From NCBI GenBank assembly GCA_965153455.1, contig OZ234497.1:12820302-12884301 (forward strand): DNA of 64,000 nt. The letters run 5' to 3'. The position numbers and the translations under genes are program-made. Positions 51,922 to 64,000 of this stretch are shown here, piece by piece (within the stretch, counting starts at the first letter, position 1; every line of letters starts with the position of its first letter). A model generated the notes under the pieces. The model saw only the letters and a program-made list of their open reading frames with translations, was not told where the DNA came from and did not search any database. The DNA is from Sphagnum compactum. Lineage: Eukaryota; Bryophyta; Sphagnopsida; Sphagnales.

Positions 51922-54900
51922 AAATTTCAAAACCCTTGCCCCTACCCCCTACCTGGCATTTTGTATTTTCTTAGATACCCCCCCTGGACCCAGGTTTCAT
52001 TACAGCCTGAAATCCAGGTAGGGTTTTTCCTAAACACTCTTTCTCACACCCTCATGTAACTGCCCAGGTTTTTATCAAAAGCCTGGCTGGATTCATACCC
52101 TAAGCATAATCACTTGGGTTTTAAACAAATGCCCAAATTCATATCCTCACCAAATACCAGATGGGGAACTAGTTAGGGTTAGGGTTCAAGGTACTTTGCA
52201 CTTGAAATCTTGAGACTTGAGATGGCTTTGCACTTTTTGCAAAGCTTTGGAATTTTGTTTCAGTTTTCCCATCTTGTTGTCTTCATTGAATGTGATGTTA
52301 TGGAGCTTTGCAAGTTCTCTCAAACAAAGTCAAAAGGCAAAGCTTAAGCAAAATCACAACTACAAACAACATGGAACTCATGCACAAAATGCAAACATAA
52401 GTGAGGATGAGAGAAGTGAGAACACTTACCTTTTTCTTGTTTAATGTCTAGATTTCATAGGTATTGTCCCAATTTGCATGTTTTATTTGGTTCAAACATT
52501 TTGGAAATGAATGCATTGTTTTATTTTGTAATCATTAGCTTCCTTATTAAGGCCTTCAAAATTCCTTGATAATATTTTCTTGAATACTTGACATTTTGAT
52601 GTGTTTTCAAAGTGAATACATGAAACTCAATTGAAAACATCAATTTTGATCTTGAATATTCAATCTTTGACAATTTCACCAATTTTGAAAATAAATACAT
52701 TGTTTGATTCAAAATCATTAGCTTTATTCAAGTTTATAAAGTTCATTGATAGACATTTAACATTATTTTGATATTTTTGTACCTTGTTATTTTGTTTCAA
52801 AAACTCAATTTTTACCAAATTTTGGAAAACAAAAAAAACCTTGACATTTGTAAACATCCTTTAAAAATTTCCACTCTTAACATGAATGTGTTGTCTTGTT
52901 ATTTGGTCCATTCAATAAGTTCTGGAAGAAAAAAAAAAGCAAATGGCCAACGTCACACAAATTATGTGTTTGGTTATTCAAAAAACCATTTATGGATAAA
53001 GGATGGTCTAGTTCAATGACATGAATAAGTTGATTCTAATTCTTTAGATCCAAACTAAAATTTCAAAAGAAAGCAAAAAAATCAACAATCTCTTTCAGAA
53101 TTTATGGTTACTAATTGATTATCTATAAGATTAAATTGTGATACAAATGCCTCCAAATTGAAAAATCTAAGAAATGAAATTAGGTGAAAATAACATCACA
53201 AGGCAAATCAATCCACATAAAATTTACAATAAAAATGATGCAAAGACGATGAACACCAAATCAATGGTCATTGCAAGTTGAATAAACAAAATTCATATGG
53301 AGATTTAAAAAAAAAATCCCATCTTTAACCCTTTTGAACTAAGAAAATTAGTGATTTCAAAATGAAAAAGTCAAAGAAAAGAAAGAGAAAAGGAAGGACA
53401 TTGGGTAAAGCTAACATGATTGAAGCATATATTTGAAAAACAAGAATTCAACAATTTTCAAGGTTGAAAGCAAACTAAGAATGTTTGAAGTAATGACTTC
53501 AAGAATAATAGGATGTTACATGATTGAATAATTGTAAATCATAGCATATGAAATTGAAAAGGAAGTGAACAAAAAATTTACAAGAAAAGAATGATTTATG
53601 ATCATACAACTTACAAACATTAAATTGGCATGCAAGAACCCACAACACCTTAATCATGTAAATTTTTGTATCCCCAAGGTGACAAGATTCTATTGCATGA
53701 AAGACTCAACATATGAAAAATACAAACCCAATATTTTAAAAATGTATCCATTAAACCATTTGCCACTAGCATCATCTGAAATAAATAAATAATCTTGAAA
53801 TTTAGAAAGCAATAGATTGGGCATGGGATGTCACATCTATGACAAAGATAATAAACTACCCAAAAAAACAAACACCAAAAAGACTAGATAACATGGGATG
53901 CCACATACATGGTAGAGACAACAATTTTTACAAGGCAAACATAAAAGGACTAAAATGTGATGTGACCAAGAAACTCCAAGCTTCCATGCTACTAGGGAGA
54001 AGACCAAAAAACCTTTGAAAAGTATTGAAGGACGATATCCCATGACATTACCATGGAGTTTCAAAAGAGTTGAATGACCAATCTTATCCAATCCATTACC
54101 TATTCTAGAGTACTTATTCATCTTTGCATAATTAGATGGGGTGCCTCCCCCGTTCAACTTTTTTTGGTTGCAATTAGCTATTTTGATTGGCCTATCACCA
54201 AAAAAACTGAAACCGTGGAGGCCACTCAAAAAATAAATAAAATTAGTGGGGGTTAGAGTGCCTACCTTTTGGCCTACCTATATAAGCAAAAAGAGGAAAA
54301 CTTTGAGCAAGGCATATTGGATAAAATGTCGTGCTATTGCAAACATCTTGGGGAACACCTTGGGAACAACAAAAACCAAAAAACACATCTCCCCCACCCA
54401 ACCCCACCCTCCCCAAAAGAAATAACCCCATGCCTCTTGGATGTATGTTGCATTGCTTCACTAGTTGAACATAATTTTTATTCCTTCCTTTGTTTGTCAC
54501 CATTTTTGACCAAGGATAATGGCAAGGATATACAATGGGGGGGGCTTATTTGTGATCGATATTAATTAGTTGGGATTGCCTTCCAATTTCGTAAAACACT
54601 CTGCATTTTGCAATAGTGCAAATGGAGGGTGTCTTTTATGTGGTAATGTTTCATAAAAAGCGAGAGAACATTTTGAAAAGTGAAATGCCCACAATGCATT
54701 TTGTGGTAGTGCAAATGGATGGCACCTTCTATGTAGTGATGTTTTGTTGGGAGTGATCAAAAGAAAAATGCTGATAGAGGTGGGTGTTTTGCTTTACATT
54801 GTGCACAACACCCTCAAGCCCACTTTCAAAATAATAGGCCCTCATGGCCCTTTATTTCACATGTCAAGGTGAAACCAAACCCCTTCCCTTGAGCCATGAA

Positions 54901-57900
54901 GAAATCACCCAATGACAAAGAGCCACATGATGTGGGCTTTATGGCTTTCAATCAGTCCAAAAGTTGGGTTTCCTTGCACATGTGACTTGCATGGGTTTAT
55001 GGGCACATGCATAGACATGCAGTGCTGTCTTTTCCTGACTTTATGGATAACTTTATTATTTTGAAAATTTGTCAAAATGATTCTAGTGATGGGCTTAACA
55101 TTTTGGGTGGTTTTCTTTTTGTGAGTAATTCTTCATCTTGTGCTCATAAATGGCAAAACAATTGAGTTTTGATCGTCGTGGAAGTTGTTGATTATCTATT
55201 GTAACCTTAAGGTTGAGAGAAAAAAATAAAATAATAATGTTTGATTTTTATTACAATCTAGGTGCCCTAACTTGTCTCCATATCGGTGGCTTGAAAAAAT
55301 AAGGGGTTAAGGTTCTAGCCATTTTAATGTGATTTTTTTTTTTTTTTTGTGCCAAGGGTTAGTTTTACTTTATTTTATTTTATTTTCAATGAGCTTTTTG
55401 ATTTGACCCATGATACAAAAGTTTTGAAACTTTCTAAACTCCCCAAAATAGAAAGTATTCAATCCAAACTTGAAAAATATAAGTTCCAATATGTGTTGAC
55501 CTATATAGATTCCAAGAGGAACACATTGAGCAAAACATGGGGGGGTGGGGGTGGAAAAGTGCCATTTTATTGAGAACATGTTGGGAAACACATTGGGATC
55601 TTGGGGGAACATGTTGGGAACTTGATGATAAACATTGTGAACCTGGTGGCAAAACATTCGAAACCCCTTGGTTTCTAGTCATCACATGATGCAACTAAAA
55701 ACATGTATGTGATGGCTTCATCTTTTTGGGGTCCATGATGATATTTTTTTCTCTCTTGGTGCACAAGAAAAACCAAAACAATCCATGCAATATATGGCTT
55801 CTAATAAGATCTTTTCTTGTTGCTATTAAATTTCAGTGTTTTTGCTTATTTTTTTTGGTTTTTACCATGATTTTGTATTCTTTTTTCCTTTCTTTCTTTT
55901 ACACTTATCATTTTTTCCATTTTGGATTCTCTCTTGCATATTATGACTGGATATATTTACATGATATTTTCATTCATATCCTCTACTTTCATTCATCAAC
56001 AATATTATTCACTTTTTTTCATGGATGATTTAATATCATCCACCACTCTCCAAGCTTCTATATCCATTCAAAAGCTTGTATAAACAATGTTTATCTTGTT
56101 TAAAACATAGCTAACAAACAAAAGGAAGGGGGAAGAGAGGAAAGGAAAGTAGAGAGCTTGATGGGGGTGGAAAGTGGAAAGTTTACCTTAACAAGGGGAG
56201 GAAAAGAAAATCTCAAAAGGAGCAAAAAGTGACTTCGAGATCAAAATGAAAATCTTAAATCCTAAGAGATTCACACTTGAGTTTTACAAAATTGTTGGGG
56301 TGAAGCTTTTATGAAAAAATATGAGGTTTCTTGGATCAATGTTCACTTTTGGTTCTCGAAACCAAGTGGGTCCCGAATTCCATTTTTACTTCAAATTTGT
56401 TGTGACTTGCAAGTTCTAATTAAAATTTTTGTACCCAATATTGAAACCAATAGTTTCACCATAGTACCTTGGCAGCTTCAAAATTATTATATTATTTATG
56501 AAAATATTTAAAATTTCAAAAATCATTTTTTTCAAAGCACAATTTTGTGTTTTTTTTTTTTTTGGAATACTCTAGGTTTTTGACATGAAATACTAAAACT
56601 AATTAATTATTTGATATGCATATGTTGAAGCTACCCCTTACTACAATACCATGTTTAGCCAAAGAACCAATCAACATTGATATAACCCAAAACATATTCA
56701 ATTGATCATATACAACACCTACACATGTTGGATAAATTTAACATATAATATTCAATACCTACTAAACCCCTAATAGGGGAAGTCAATTTTTCCCCTACTT
56801 GTATTACTATTGGAAATAATTTGGATTTGACATATACCATGGCACAAGGGCAGACTTAACACATGTTTGTCAAATAATTAAGTGCTTTTGAAGATTCCAT
56901 ATTAAAAAGTAGGATGTTCCTGAATATTTTAATACATATATTTTCCTTTCACAAAATATTGTTTTTTGAAAAAATAAATTTAATCAACATTTCTACAAAT
57001 AATATAATTAATGTGGAACCTACCAAGGGACTATGGTGTATACTAAATCAAAATATTTTAAAAAACCCTTAAGTGCATGTATTCACAAATACCAAGTCAT
57101 GGTAGGTGTGCTCAAAACATAATAGGCACCAAACCAACACTGATTTTTCCCATTAGCTCATTGTGTGCATCTTTTTCAACATAAAGAACATCCCTTGTAT
57201 AATATAATTAGTAATAAGACTTTTGTCAAGTTTATGTTATTTCCTTGCTAATGCAAATTGTGCAAAATTCAATACTTGGATTAAAGGACCATGGTCATGC
57301 ATCACCTTATTCAACAAGCATGATTGAAGTTTGGTAAATACTAATTTATGTCCTAATTGTAGTACAAATATGTAGACATAGAATAAAACCATACTTAAAG
57401 CAAATACATATTTCAACCAACAAATTCATAGAAACACAATATGGTTTCAACTTTGTACTTCAAACAAGTAATTTTGCCATACAAGGTCATAATGTACGAA
57501 ACATAATAGAAACAATTAGATTTCAAAATCAATACTTCAAGCAAGAAGATCTGCACATACAAAATCATAATGCAAAAATGTTGGACCAAAGGTCGACATG
57601 GATATTGCCATCTTGTCCCATCCTTGCCGTAGAATGTAGCCAATTCATTTCATCCATTGAATAGGATTTAGGCTTTAGTGTTGCCATCTAGTTTGTCGAG
57701 ACTCAATTGTTCATCGCCATAACTTCATGTCTGCAAGGAGAGCTTGTCGCCTCCTTGTCACCTCACATAGAATGTGTTGCCTCATTGTCGCCTATTGCAT
57801 TACGCTAGAACCTGGTACTACTACTAAGGAATAGATCTCCTTAGACTTTGAGGTTTAAATTTCAAGTCAAAAACCAAATCAACATACCCATTAGAACTGA

Positions 57901-58315
57901 TGCAGCTAACAAGAGACCATGAGGACTTTGTCCAACTGCCAAAGACCCGACATCATTGCCCAGAATTCAATATTTTGAGCAAACCCATTTTTGAAGCTCT
58001 CTTGCCCCAACAATGAAAATCCAAGTACACATAATCGCATGTAATAATTCTTCAGAACTCAAACATAGCAAAATTATACAAAACAAAAGGCAACCCAAAA
58101 AAAAAAACATGAAAAAGAGTGAGAGAATAGCGTACACAAACACAATGTTCCATCACAAGACTCTCTCAGCCCACCTCAAATATGGCAATTTGCGAAAAAT
58201 AAGAATAGCAGCAATTGTGATGACTAGAGTGATGAATCTGCATACAATCTTGCAAGTGATATTAGAGTTATCTGTAAAGTCACCCTCTGTTTCACGCCCT
58301 AAAGATGCTTTGGCC
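51922..58315. other. Gene-poor AT-rich region
   Basis: I see no supported gene. A telomere-like TTAGGGTTAGGGTTCAAGG occurs near 52175. A ~95-bp direct duplication lies at about 54602-54747 (GCATTTTG--AGTGCAAATGGA in both). A diverged dispersed repeat copy lies at about 56870-57070 (see findings). Confidence 0.55.
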
Positions 58316-58520
58316 CAATATCCCCTCTTTCAGGGGTGTCGGCAAAGTGATGAAATCTGGGTATGAAATGTTGAAACTCAGCATTTAATGCACAAGGTTC
58401 GAGAGTAATTATAGTAATTGTACAGGTAGGAGCAGTGAAAGTATATATGTAGTAGCAGTGGAGGCGCTCAGGAAAAAGGAAAGATAGGATGAACCTCAGT
58501 TTACCACCAAAATTGGTGGA
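58316..58520. repeat. Dispersed repeat, copy 2 (see 11592-11800)
   Basis: Same orientation and order of blocks as copy 1, including GCATTTAATGCACAAGGTTC and AGTTTACCACCAAAATTG. Similarity fades at TATCCCCTCTTT on one side and after the CCACCAAAATTG block on the other, which may mark the element ends. Confidence 0.75.
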
Positions 58521-61500
58521 AAAATTAGTTTGGGTCCCCCTTATTTCCTTTTGTAAAATTTTCATTCCCAATTACACATTTGATGCCTTGTTATGCCGAA
58601 ACTGGCCATTCTCGCGCTCTAATCACCTGACCTGACTGATAACTCTATTGTCGAGACTCCAAAATCATGAACTTGCAGAGTTTTGAACCGTGACCCACAT
58701 CAAAATTCCTCATATTTAACAAAGTACATACTAACCATAGTATAGTGGCAGCTTGCTGCTTCAACACATATTTGTTGAATTAATTTTCCTCATTCGGTGT
58801 CAAAAGTGGAATATTGCTGAATATTTCATAAGATTCTCTATCTTCCTTCACAAAAGCTTTATTCTTTGAGAAAAACAAGTTTCTTTTGAAAGGATCTTCA
58901 AAATGTTTTTTCTTTTTTTTTTTTCCTTCCCGAAAGTTTCAACATTTCTACAAACAATATAATTAGTGTCTTTTGTGTAGAAGCTGCCAAGGCAGTACCC
59001 CAAGGTACTAGGTATGGTATACAATTGTCACAGCTAGTGTCAATGATTTGTCAATTCCAAAACAGCCATCCATCCATCATACCGCAACACAACCAAACCC
59101 TAACCAAAGCCTTTTTGGTAATGCACTCCCAAGTTGTTTCTTACCAAAACCTTCTCACAAAGTAAGCACTCCGAGAAACTTGCTACCTACCAAACCTTGA
59201 TTGTAAAGCAATATGAATTTTTTTTCGCCCTACCAAACTGACCTTTTCAGTAAGCACTCCGAGAAACTTCTTACCAACCCTTTTTGGGAAGGCACTCCAT
59301 GAAATTTGTGAATGTATTTCGGAGGTTACCATATATTCATGAATATCCATCATAGAAAAGAGGATGGATCTTAGGCCCACTCCTAAAGAGTGGAGTGGAG
59401 GGATCTTCCCACAGAAGAAGCCTCCACTTCAACATAACGGATACCTAATGTTTTACTCATGCTTTGTGACCAGTTAAGCCCACGAGTTAGGAACTTCCCA
59501 AAATGTGCCTTGTCCTATGCCATTTACCTATCTATCAGGCTCCCCAAGTTCCCAAGTTATTCCCCAAAGATGTTCCCAATAGCACCTCAATTTTATACCA
59601 TTTGGTTTGCCCAAAGTTCAACTCTCATGTATATAAACTGAAAGGGTACTCTAAACTCGGGCACATTTGTTTCTATTTTGCACCTGGGGTCCAGAGAGCT
59701 GCTTCTATTGAAAAGTGCCCAATGTTCCAAAAAAATTGGTCGTGGGCCAATCAATGAGGCTCCTTCACCAATAAAATAAAATAAAATAAAATGAAATGTG
59801 TGAGAGAATCATGAACTCATTAATATGAATCACACTTTTTGTTCGGTTTTGTTGGCCTTGCCTACCAAGGCAAGGATATTGTGTTTAGATTCAGTATACA
59901 GTATAGTAGCTTAAGGGATTTTGGCCCATAGGTTTTTAGGTTTATTTTTATATGAGGATTTTTGAAAGATGATATTTTGGCTTGTGTTGAAACTTGAGAT
60001 TAATTATAGAGTTCTAATATCTTGAAGGATTTTGGTTTCTTTTAGAGGATTTTTTGAAGATTAGGTATATTTTTGTTATGGTGAAATATTTGAGTTTCCA
60101 TAATTCTTCTTTTTCCATAATATTTTCTACTACATACCCTAGTTGAATAGCAGGTTTGTGGGGGGTCTCTGCTGAGTTATTTTAAAAATTTGAAGATTTC
60201 ATTTTGACAATTAAAGTATTCCCGAATACTCCAAAATATGCTTCACTTGCCTTCACCAAAAATAATTCTTTGAGAAAAATATTTTCAAAAATTTCAGCAT
60301 GTCTAAAAATAATATAGTTTTTGTTGAACCTGCTATTCAACTAAGGTAGTGCACACCCATCCATTCTGTTTTGCATAATGTCCTCCTAACCAAGTCATGG
60401 GAATTCTGCCTGTCAAATGCTCCTTGCAGAATTCAGCTTGTATCCCTTGTAAGATGGGATTCCCAATAACCCTAACAAAATCTATTTGTGTAAATTGATG
60501 CAAACTAGTTCGAGGCAGTGATTTTTCAGGGTGAGTTTTTGCTTTTATATAGATTTTTTGTGAAAAAACTTTGATGCAAAAACATAGCTATCACCAAAGC
60601 TTTTGCACATAATCACTCCTTATTTGCTTTAGAAGTTAATATTTCAACTTTCTTCTACATATTGCCATGCTTGCGGACCTTATTATTTTGTTTTGGTCTC
60701 TAAGGAATTTCATAGTTATAATATGCAATTGTTCATGACTTTGACATTTAACAGATTGATATGTTAAGCATGGGAGATTGGGTTCCTTCTTCAATTGCTT
60801 GAATTTATAGAAGAAAGCGCTTTGCACCTCAACCAAAATGCACAAAAGCACCGCACTTTAAAGATACATTCCTTAAATTTTAAAGTAGTTATGTTAACAT
60901 TGATAAATGAGGACCTATGAAGTTTATGTCATCAATTCTCAAATTAGTCACTTGCAAAAATTGGATGTATTGCACAACTTGTACACTACACCAAGTGCAC
61001 CCATTACATCTTGTATAAGGAAGCATTTAGGCTCAAGTTCATCGCTACCTTTGCCAACTACAAATGAACATTGGTATTCAAAAGTATCAAGTTAGAATGT
61101 GTTCGAACAATGCCCTAATGATATGAGCAAATTCCTCACCCTTAGAGTTGTAGCAATGCATCAATATGTATGAGTACCACCAATATGAAAGCTCAAGTTC
61201 TTGAAGCCAATATGAAAGTCAAATGCCCATTCATAAATCAATAGCATGGAAAGTACCATTCACCAAGTTTTGATGTTCAATGGACTTGTAACCACATTGT
61301 GTATTTGAAACCATTTTTACAAATTATCTTTAAATAGTTTTATAATGGACACAAAATCAGAGATAGAACATTATAGGTATATCTAGAGAAATATATCAAC
61401 TAGTTGGCATCACATATGACAACCACAACATTGCTTCAAATGTTATTGAATAATTCTTCATTTCCAACAACATCCAAATCTATTTACATCTAGGCCCATT

Positions 61501-63540
61501 AACATTCATAAAAACAAAAAGGCCACTAGATCTCATTGAAAATTGTAAAAACAATGAAAATCAAATCATTTACCAACGTGAATAGGTAAGCTACTTTGGT
61601 AACCGAAATGCCATAACGTTCACAATTGCAAATGCTAGTGCCTAGTTATATGGGTTGATATTATGTTCAAACACATGAAGAAAGAGACGCAACATTAAAC
61701 TATAATTCAAAGAACCATGCTGAAGGGAATAAGTAAAGTGGTAAATAGTAAAAACATTTACAATTATGTTGCATTGATTGAAGTTTTTATGCAAAGTTGG
61801 TTTCCAAATGAAGAGGGAACAAAATAGGTACCCCCATCAACGTTCAAAGGTGCAAGTGGCCATATAACAAAACAAATTTGACAACACCTTTGGAATACCC
61901 ATCAACCACTTTGAGCAAAAAATCAATCACCAAAATAGGCACAACTAGCAAAGTAGAAGCACACTTGCACTCAACTTAAACCCCATTTATGGTGTAATTA
62001 TATGAAGAAGAAGATGTAGGTACTCCTCTTCTCTTCAATGATGAAAAGAATGCACAAACAAGCAACACCTAACTACAGAGATAATTGATAATGCAATCAA
62101 ATTCCCATTTCACTAATGGGTCAAATCAACATTCATAAGAGTTCAAGCATCAATCCCCAACATGCGCGGTGGATCAAAATTTTGATTATGTCCAACAACA
62201 TACCACTACACACCAATAAGAGGTGCCAAAACCACCTACACTGATGCATCCAAGAACTAAGGATAAACCAGGGTCTATTGTAGGCATTTCCACAACACAT
62301 AGAGTTGCAATCAGTCATTTGGTGTGTCTTCTAATATAAATTCACAAGGTGTTACACCTAAATTCAATACACTAGGTGATGTATTGATGGGAAGAAAAAT
62401 AATCCACATAAGCAAACAATTGGCATGTTCCAACAAGTGACAAAACATAGCAAAAATATGTTTGTCATATTGTTGGAGACGTTAAGACACAAATTAATCA
62501 ACCAACAAGTGGTAGAAGAGAGGAAATAGATCGAAAATTCTTTGGAACATGCAAAAATTCAAATCCAAAAACTAAAACACGAGATATAAAACAAGGATAA
62601 ACATGTGATTTGTATGCATCAAGACTTGTATTTACTCCAACAAAGCCAAACCGATAATGAAAGACACATGCACAAGAACTTGGATAGTTCAAGTAGGAGA
62701 AATTTCACTTGCAACAAGAGTATGAAAACAAGAACAAAGAGTATTGGTAAATGAAACACCATCATGATTGCTTGGTTGTTCAATAGGAGGGTTAGCAACA
62801 TAGTAGCAAGATGGTGGATTAAAATATTAAAACATAGGGGTCCAAGTATGGTCGGGGTGTCAAAAAAGACTATTTCGCGGAAATATGCAGTGTAATCCCT
62901 CAATTAGTCTCATCCTGAAAACTTTGAGGCACACTTATATTGCAAATTCTATTTGCTTCATACACACACATATTATTAAGGTAATTCTTTTGCATAAACT
63001 TTTTAGTTTGAAGAAGTGTAAAAGTTCTTGACAAGTCCTGGAAAAAAATCTAAGAAACATGGTTCTTGAATAATGGTTCAAGGACTCGTTGGGAAAGTAA
63101 AAATGAAGTTTTTTTCCCCAAGATTTATAGCACAAAAACCTTAGGTATTAAGGTTTATAAAATATTAAATTTCCACAAGGATCCTTTACTTCTACATAAG
63201 ACTCCAAACTTTAAAAGTTATGGGTTTTTTGGGCCATAGAATAAACAAGTCCCAAAGTGATTTTAAATTTCTTTCATAGGTGCAAACAATCTATACTTTT
63301 AGTTGCTAGTAAAAAAAAAGGGGAGTATTTATTACATTTAACAATAAAATGGAAAATGGGGAATCCAAGGACAATTTAAGACTTAGTTTTGCACAATCCT
63401 AATATGTCCTAGACTGAAAACATGTGTCATACACAATGTGAGATGAGATCACATAGACATCACACTGACATCATTCAAGTAATCCCAATTTTTCATTTTT
63501 GTAATCGGACACTTGCCTTTCATTTCTTTCATTTTGGCAT
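58521..63540. other. Gene-poor AT-rich region
   Basis: No gene is supported. Two further diverged copies of the repeat at 56.9 kb lie near 58730-59030 and 60170-60380. A three-fold TAAGCACTCCGAGAAACTT-like motif occurs at about 59163-59275. Confidence 0.5.
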
Positions 63541-63710
63541 TAGATTTTCGACTGTTGCAATTCGTTCATGCGTTGCACCATTCATGTCTCATTTTTGTGC
63601 TAGATCCTTGATTGTTGTAGTTCGTTCATGCGTTGCACCATTCATGTCTCATTTTGTCGTTAGATTTTTGACTATTGTAATTCGTTCATGCATTGCACCA
63701 TTCATGTGTA
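63541..63710. repeat. 60-bp tandem repeat, three copies
   Basis: Direct copies start at 63541, 63601 and 63661. Each contains AATTCGTTCATGCGTTGCAC and CATTCATGTCTCATTTT-like parts. The period is a multiple of three, so a long frame (63422-63889, plus) stays open through it. I recognise no protein family in that frame. Confidence 0.9.
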
Positions 63711-64000
63711 TAGTGTTTTTCAATCATTCTATGTTTGGAAGAACTATTGAGTTTGAAGACATGAACTTGAATGACTTAGAAGAAGTTTTAGGAACATTTG
63801 CACTTGGCATTGAATATGACTACAAACAATCCCAACCCCTTCAACCCAACCTCATTTTTTATGGAAGCCATTACCTTGGTTTTGTATAGACTACCCTAAT
63901 GTAGGAGGTTATTTGGTTTATAAAGTTTCAGCAAATGTGCATGTCCTTGGGGCATTTAAATGGTTTCATATATTCTTATTCTTTAAAAATGCGTCTTATC
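63711..64000. other. End of window, no supported gene
   Basis: The frame crossing the 60-bp array continues to 63889 with FGRTIEFEDMNLNDLEEVLG, which looks more protein-like than its surroundings but matches no family I know. Confidence 0.25.

Overview
The window looks like nuclear DNA of a land plant. Five plant-type genes can be read with GT-AG introns and organelle-targeting signals: plastid phosphoserine aminotransferase, TOM20, cyclophilin CYP22/PPIH, an NFD6-like protein and the plastid P1B-ATPase HMA1. Their proteins look somewhat distant from flowering-plant versions (TOM20 in particular resembles non-seed-plant forms), so a spore-bearing plant such as a fern, lycophyte or bryophyte is my inference, not a proven assignment. 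Most of the rest is AT-rich, gene-poor DNA with decayed transposons and many short tandem arrays.

Layout: 0.8-2.2 kb holds an intronless PSAT gene on the minus strand, with a 47-bp hairpin-containing tandem array in its promoter side (2.5-2.96 kb). 3-15 kb is gene-poor, with a hAT remnant (8.1-9.2 kb), a degenerate PIF/Harbinger element with both a Myb/SANT-like ORF and a DDE transposase (12.2-14.9 kb), and a possible tRNA-derived SINE inside it. 15.5-23.1 kb holds TOM20 (plus) and CYP22 (minus), convergent. 26.7-27.7 kb holds three 190-bp repeats with telomere-like motifs followed by the first exon of an NFD6-like gene. 28.6-33.2 kb is empty AT-rich DNA.

33.2-44.6 kb is a Helitron cluster and the most interesting part. 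Several elements share a 5' terminus starting TC with a GTCTGTC-rich subterminus and a 3' terminus with a short hairpin followed by CTAG or CTAA. One carries a nearly complete Rep-helicase gene (minus strand) with three recognisable spliceosomal introns, broken by two frameshifts and one stop. A second, non-autonomous element carries collinear exon pieces of a STY46-like ACT-domain protein kinase, that is, a captured host gene.

45.1-51.1 kb holds a complete 14-exon HMA1 gene, with plastid transit peptide and His-rich N-terminus. 51.1-64 kb has no gene I can support, only repeats. The genes do not form an operon; what several share is organelle location (plastid serine synthesis, mitochondrial import, plastid metal transport, NFD6-like organelle protein), which may be chance.
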